DNA of 64,000 nucleotides, from assembly GCA_018340375.1 (NCBI GenBank), contig JAFFJZ010000004.1, positions 34,942,001-35,006,000 on the forward strand, read 5' to 3'. The DNA comes from Gonatopus flavifemur. Taxonomy: Eukaryota; Arthropoda; Insecta; Hymenoptera; Dryinidae. Below the pieces are notes generated by a model, which made no database searches, was not told the origin of the DNA, and saw only the letters and a list, made by a program, of their open reading frames with translations. Below are positions 58,175 through 64,000 of this stretch, one piece after another. Positions within the stretch are counted from its first letter, which is position 1. Every line of letters starts with the position of its first letter. The position numbers and the translations under genes were made by a program.

Positions 58175-59870
58175 GGTTAGATGTATATTCGACAATAAAA
58201 ATATTATTATAATCAATGAAATCCTTCGTGAGTTTTGTAAGAGTTCTCTTTTTAGGATGCGAAAAGGCTTATTTATATAGAAAAAAATTTTCCTTGAGAA
58301 GTTCGCCTAGAGTTTTGCGGGATTGTAAAACGAATACTGGAAGAATTCAATCATTGTGACATAAACGAGTATGTTACACATTCCAAAGGAATACATGTCA
58401 ATCATTTCAGTTATTCTTAAAGGATTCTATGCCACGTTCGCGAGTTCCTATGGAATTCTTTCAGAATTCGATTTGCTATCTGCCCATACAGCACCACAGA
58501 TCTCAGTAATGTCTCAATTACATTTCGATCTTTCACCTCCATTACATTTCAGTATACTTCCACAGAAATGTCGCCTATTTGCAATGTCTCAGATATATTA
58601 CGAGACAAACATTACAATGAAATATTTCATAAATATTTTTGGAATATTGCAGAAATAATTCAGAAATATTGCATTGGAATGTAAGATTAGCGGACATTGC
58701 AATATTTCTGAAGAGACTTTGAAACCTCGCTGTGCCATACAGCAATGTCATAGAAATATTTCAGTGTTTCAGATATTAGATTTCTGCAATCTTAATGAAA
58801 TCTTCGGTGCTGTGTGGGTGGGTACATAGACATGAACATTCAGATTATAAAGAAATTTTTCAGAAATTCGTCATAATAGGCCACTCGATTCAGAATTACA
58901 TTAAATAAGGAATGAACTGTACTCTAGAAGTATATACTTTGTTCCAAATTTCATTTTTCATGTATATCGATGAACTGTGAATCGTTTATTGGAACGAATT
59001 TTCAATTGAGTATGGGCAAATCTCATCCACTCTATTAATTTGAATATACCTATCAAGTATCCTCTGAAAAAATATGGAAATATATGTTTTAGTTTTTTCT
59101 CATATGAAAAAATGATTCAAACTTCATGAATAGTTTCATTTATGCTCAGTTCGCATTCGGACACGCGATATTTGAATCATATTCCACTCTGGTCTTGTGG
59201 ATAATTTGACTTTAAGAAGAACAAGACAAAATTCATTAATTCTGGAAGGGCCCCTTGAATTTCAACTTCCTCAGGGCTCCATCAATTTTTTGATCCGGTC
59301 CTGCGTCATATTAAATGAAGCTATTCTCCCCACTATCCATACTCGACAATATGTACAACATTTTTGTTCTCATGAATTACAAGTCGGTGTAGGTTAGGTC
59401 GTTAGGTGGTTAGGTTTCGATTATAGGCGGTAGGTAGGATTCAGGTTCAAATCTCTTCTGTACTTCAAAAATTTTATCTTCGCAAGTTCATAAGAGATTT
59501 GATGTGCGTCGCCGATGATGGCTGATTCCTAAACGGCAATCGAGACCCCGCATAACCTGAACGACAAAATCAATTTTTTTGGATGAAAATAATTTTTTCG
59601 ATTTCATGTGTTACTGATGTTTTTTAACTTAATTCTCTTACAGGTGATTTTCAATTACTTGCATATTTGAAAAAACCAATGTTTGTATATTAATGTACAC
59701 ACATATTCCATTCATATGTTTTCAAATATTCATCACTATCAGATTCATCATTTGAATCAGTCCATGATTTTCTCAATATGAATGAAAATTACATTTCATT
59801 CATATTTATCCCCTGGTACGAATACGTATCGGAATATATCAAATCATTTTTGCTAATTTTCAAATATCGC
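58175..59870. other. Non-coding stretch before the minisatellite
   Basis: A weak inverted pair CAGCACCACAGATCTC / GAAATCTTCGGTGCTG (58488 and 58797) suggests a decayed MITE at about 58485-58815. 59380-59480 has TTAGG words and a B-box-like GGTTCAAATCTC, as at 4796-4960. No gene. Confidence 0.4.
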
Positions 59871-59966
59871 ATATGGTCACGTGGTATAGAGGACATATGG
59901 TCACGTGGTATACAGGACATATGGTCACGTGGTATATAGGAAATATGGTCACGTGATATACTTGGT
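59871..59966. repeat. 24-bp minisatellite, four units with CACGTG
   Basis: The unit ATATGGTCACGTGGTATANA is repeated at 59871, 59895, 59919 and 59943 with an exact 24-bp period. The first three units carry the palindrome CACGTG and the fourth reads CACGTGA. It lies about 150 bp upstream of the PolB remnant. Confidence 0.9.
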
Positions 59967-60111
59967 ATATATATGTATAAATATACATATATATATTACT
60001 CATAGTTCCGAGACAACTCCCTGGCGGCGCTGGAACTCGTGGTCTTGCTTATACATTATACCTTGGGTACCCTGTCTCGAAGATTAGAATTATGAAGATT
60101 TATGGCACTTT

Positions 60112-61615
60112 GTGAATTCTGTCACACAAAGTGCCACATCCTTCGATATTTCCGACCGATCCGACGTAGAAGTGATGACCACGTGTAAGACGACAGGAGG
60201 TGGTGTCGGGAAAGCATTCAAATTAATCCGAGATCAGCATTTCAAGGAATCAATTTTGAAAATTCGTGGGGACGATGGGTTATGTCTCTCACGATCGATC
60301 GTCACCGGAAAAATTTTTATGGGAAGAGGAGAAGCAAAGTCAGATATCCTTTATGATCGGTGGCAATCGGTTGGGGAGATGAACAGTACTGTTCAAACTC
60401 GATTGGCTCACGAATTGATACGTGATGTAGGGATCGAAATACCACCTGAGGGGTGTGGAATCAGCGAAGTGGAGCATTCCCAGCGATATTTGAGTGAACT
60501 CGGTATTGCGTTGGTAGTACACTTGTCCTCATCATTTGGAGAAAGTGGACCACCCTTCGATGGTACTGTTTTTGTTCAAGAAGCTGGAGTAGCTTTTAAA
60601 TTTCGTGTACACTTGATATTGTACGATCGTGATAGACGTGGTCACTTTGAACCGATTTTGAATTTGAGAGCTGCTTGTGCTTCACGACAATTTTGTGAGC
60701 CTTGTGGTGTTGAATTTGGTCGGCATCAGAATCATCATTGTGCGAAATCGTGTCCACGATGTCTTTCTTCGACGCAATGTGAGAACAAAGAACAAATGAG
60801 GTGCGATGATTGTCGTAGACAATTCTTCGGTCCGAGCTGTTTCAATCGTCACATCCAACCTGCTTTGTTCAATGACGAGTACAGTGTTTGTGATTGCTTC
60901 AAAATTCGTCCAACATGTGATCGTCACATACGGATAAATTCTAATAGACCACACAAATGCGGTAAGGTTTACTGTCAAACTTGTCAACAAGTTGAGAGAT
61001 GGAATCATTTATGTTACATGAAACCAATTGTTAATAAAAGAACAAGATCATACGTTGAAACATACCGCTCTCCTTTTTTATGATTTCGAAACCAGGCAGG
61101 ATGAAACGATTGAAGGCGATGACCGAACAAATGTCCATATCCCAACCCTTTGCGTCGCACAACAAGTTTGCACTTTTTGTTTGCACAATGATGACATCGC
61201 CTCATCTTGTCTACACTGCGGTCCGAGATAATATATATTCAATTTTGATCCGTTCCGTCAACTTGTACAGTTTTTCACTCGCAAGTTGGATTCGATCAAA
61301 GAAATAATATGTATTGCCCACAACGCGAAGGGTTATGATGCACAATTTATTCTTCGATATCTAGTACATAATAATACACCTCCGGAAATTGTCACCAACG
61401 GGACCAACATAATTTTTATGACTATCGGTAGAACAAAATTCATCGATTCTTTCAATTATCTACCGTTGAGTCTCCCTGCATTATCTGAAGCTTTTGGCTT
61501 AGATAATGAAAAAGAAAGGTATTTCTCCCCATTCTTTCAATACACTGGACAATCAAAACTATGTTGGTCCAATTCCGGACATTGAATTTTATGCCATCAA
61601 CAACATGCGGCCTCC
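60112..61615 (+). pseudogene. Polinton/Maverick family B DNA polymerase, 5' part, broken
   Basis: The first part (to the stop at 61081-61083) has the N-terminal region and Cys/His-rich knuckles of insect Polinton protein-primed polymerases (CEPCGVEF, HHCAKSCPRC, MRCDDCRRQF, CGKVYCQTCQ). The first in-frame ATG is near 60173. A frameshift near 61030-61060 leads to the exonuclease I motif FYDFETRQDE. TAA at 61229 follows, then the exonuclease II-like motif IAHNAKGYDAQFILRYL. A further frameshift occurs near 61518, and the sequence ends near 61615 where LINE sequence begins. The polymerase domain is absent from this window. No other Polinton genes (integrase, ATPase, capsid) are seen here. Confidence 0.85.
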
Positions 61616-62110
61616 CCGTGGATGATTGCGGGTCTTCCAGGGGGATATTCATGATACCTGTCCTTGATATCCTTTTTATCCATCCCTGGTAGTATCTGCT
61701 TCCTTTACGTGGTGGGGAGGATAAGTATCTCAGAGTTGGATCTTTTTTTTTGAGTGGAATAAACTACTCAAGAGAAAGAATACGAACTGAGAGAAACGAA
61801 ATCATCCTAATGCCAGAAACATCGGCAAAATCAAACGGAAGGAAAGCAAGGGGAAACTACCTTCCTTGACATGTTTCAATACTTCCCGAGGAAATGAAAC
61901 CTTTTTCCTAACCTGGAATATTATGTCACAAAAACAAACAAACAAATTAATAAATACATGATGGCGCTCTCTCGAGTAAAATATTCCGGAGGTAAACTAG
62001 TCTCCCGTTCGGATCTCCGGGTGGAGGCTGCTCGAGGAAGCTTCATCAGCAAGGAACGAAAACCGAAGAATAGGATAGGGAAAAGAAACAACATTCTTCG
62101 AGTCGGAGCG
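61616..62110 (+). other. 5' region of the second RTE-type LINE
   Basis: No gene. The point where the polymerase similarity stops (about 61615) is the likely LINE 5' end. A G-rich GGTGGGGAGGATAAG at 61711 and the leader before the endonuclease frame are the only features. Confidence 0.45.
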
Positions 62111-64000
62111 TGAAATGTTAGATCACTGAGGCAAGCGGGAAAATTAGAAAATTTGAAATTAGAAATGAATAGGTTGAATATAGACGTAATGGGGATTAGC
62201 GAAATGAGATGGCCACAAGAGGGCGATTTCTGGAGTGGGGATTATAGAATAATTCATACAGGATCAAAGAACGGTCAAGCAGGTGTAGGAATTGTGATGC
62301 ATAAAAGAGTAGGAAATAGAATAGAAAATTATTTGCAACATAATGAACGTGTGATGATGGTTAGAATCAGAACAAAACCGGTAGACACAGTCATAGTCCA
62401 AGTATACATGCCCACATCTGCATATTCGGAGGAAGATATTGAAAAAACGTACGAAGAAATAGAAGGAGTGATAGAATATGTGAAGGGAGAAGAGAATTTG
62501 ACAGTGATGGGGGATTGGAATGCGGTAGTAGGACAAGGAAAAGAGGACAACATTATAGGAGATTTCGCGTTAGGGAGGAGGAACGATAGAGGACAACGTT
62601 TAGTCGAATTTTGTGAAAATCATAAGATGGTTATCACAAACACTTTATTCGAAAATCATCCAAGAAGAATCTACACTTGGAAAATGCCAGGAGATACAGC
62701 AAGATACCAAATTGATTACATATTAGTGAAACAAAGATTTAAAAACCAAGTGAAAAACTGTAAAACTTATCCAGGTGCAGATATAGATAGTGATCATAAT
62801 ATGTTGATGATGAAATGTTCTCTGAAATTCAAATCTCTGAAGAAGAAAAGGAAAATGCAGAAAAGATGGAATTTGAAGAACCTCAAGCAAAAACAAACGC
62901 ATGAGGCATTCGAGGAAATGTAGGATGAAAAATTGGGAGATCAAAAAGAGAAAGACTTGGGAATAGAGAGGAGATGGACAAAGATGAAGGGGAATATAAG
63001 AGAATGTGCGGATAAGATTTTGAAGAATGATGGAGTAGAAGCTAAAAACCCATGGATAACGGGAGAAATTTTAGAATTGATAAATGAAAGAAGAAAATAC
63101 AAGAATAATGATAGCCAAGAAGGCCAGCAACGATACAAATCATTGAGAAATAACATAATAAGAGAATCAAGGAAAGCAAAAGAACAGTGGTTAGAAGAGA
63201 AATGTCAGGAAATAGAAATAAGATTGCATTTAGGAAAAATAGATGAAGCATATAGGATTATGAAAAGATTTTTCGGACAAATGAAATCTAGAAGCCATAA
63301 GATTAGAAACTCTCTAGGACGACAATTGATAAAAACGGAAGAGAAAATAGAACAGTGGATCAATCATTTGGAAGACTTGTATAGAGGAAACGATGATATA
63401 GCACTATTAGAGAAGGAGGAGGATGTAGATGAGGAAGAATTGGGAGATTCGATATTGAGATCAGAATTCGACAAGGCTTTGAGAGAATTGAAAAATAATA
63501 AAGCGCCAGGCATAGATGGCATAAGTGCGGACCTTATAAAAGCCTCCAGTGAAGGAACTCGCGACGCACTGTTTGAATTGATTAGAGATATGTACGAAAA
63601 AGGAGAAGTACCGGAAGATTTCCAAAAGAATAAAATTGTCGCTATCCCGAAAAAACGAGGGGCAGACAAATGCGAGAACTACAGAACGATCAGTTTAACT
63701 TCACATGCTTCGAAAATACTGACCAAAATTATATACAGGAGGATGGAAAATAAAATAGAGAGTAGATTGGCAGAGGATCAGTTTGGTTTTAGAAAAAATA
63801 GGGGAACGCGAGAAGCAATCTTAGCACTCAGGGCAGTAATAGAGAAAAGGATAGCGCTGAAGAAATCTGTGTACATAGGTTTTGTAGATATACAAAAGGC
63901 TTTCGATAATGTGGACTGGGAGAAGATGTTTGCGATCCTGAAGAAGGTGGGAATAAATTATAAAGATAGAAGAATAATATACGAATTATATAGGAATCAA
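62111..64000 (+). pseudogene. RTE/BovB-type LINE ORF2, runs off the window end
   Basis: One frame from about 62060 to the end has TGA at 62111 (former Trp before NVRSLRQAGKLENL) and TAG at 62921. The endonuclease has IDVMGISEMRWP, VYMPTSAYSEED, VMGDWNAVVG, YQIDYILVK and DSDHNM. After 62924 the frame is open to base 64000: NPWITGEILELINERRK, NNKAPGIDGISADLI, EDQFGFRKNRGTREAIL, VYIGFVDIQKAFDNVDW. The FADD box lies beyond the window. Closely similar to the copy at 38461-40480, so both come from one family. Inserted into the Polinton polymerase. Confidence 0.88.

Noticed and set aside
59390..59450. Scattered TTAGG words, the insect telomere repeat unit
   Set aside because: Only a few and not in tandem; better explained by a SINE-like repeat.
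59871..59966. CRISPR-like array
   Set aside because: 24-bp units are contiguous with no spacers, in a eukaryotic context.

Overview
The window looks like arthropod, most likely insect, nuclear DNA. It is AT-rich, has spliced genes with GT-AG introns, and holds no operons, bacterial genes or recognisable single-copy host gene. Almost everything that can be identified is a transposable element: hAT-like, Crypton-like, EnSpm/CACTA-like, piggyBac (two), CR1/Jockey-type LINE, RTE-type LINE (two), P-type, mariner, a second Tc1/mariner-superfamily element, a Polinton/Maverick polymerase, and many short palindromic non-autonomous elements. Species cannot be named from the sequence.

Layout. 44-4617: a decayed hAT-like element with about 0.35-kb inverted ends, its transposase split by a 910-bp element with an 8-bp target duplication. 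5696-8950: exons of a Crypton-like tyrosine-recombinase gene. 9030-27538: a giant near-palindrome. Its arms are 5.46 kb (9030-14489) and 7.69 kb (19853-27538), around a spacer holding an EnSpm-like transposase gene. That gene is interrupted by an intact-looking piggyBac (14893-18391) sitting in a TTAA site so that exact removal restores the frame. Each arm carries part of the EnSpm companion gene (DUF4806 type). The left arm has lost about 2.57 kb, including the C-terminal exons.

28660-38460: a nearly full-length CR1/Jockey-type LINE on the minus strand (ORF1 375 aa; ORF2 about 996 aa once a 1148-bp palindromic insertion is ignored), followed by an internally deleted copy of the same LINE that contains an internally deleted piggyBac. 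38461-40480: a 5'-truncated RTE-type LINE. 40787-52836: a four-exon P-type (THAP9-like) transposase gene. Its introns hold three tandem 1.16-kb palindromes, a dead mariner and a dead long-TIR Tc1/mariner relative that itself carries a 511-bp palindrome. 52837-60100: mostly non-coding, with several foldback elements and a 24-bp CACGTG minisatellite. 60112-61615: a broken Polinton PolB gene, cut by a second RTE-type LINE that runs off the window end.

The strongest observations are the giant palindrome, four insertions whose exact removal restores a reading frame, and a P-type coding sequence that stays almost open while the elements in its introns have decayed. The last point suggests host selection on that gene.
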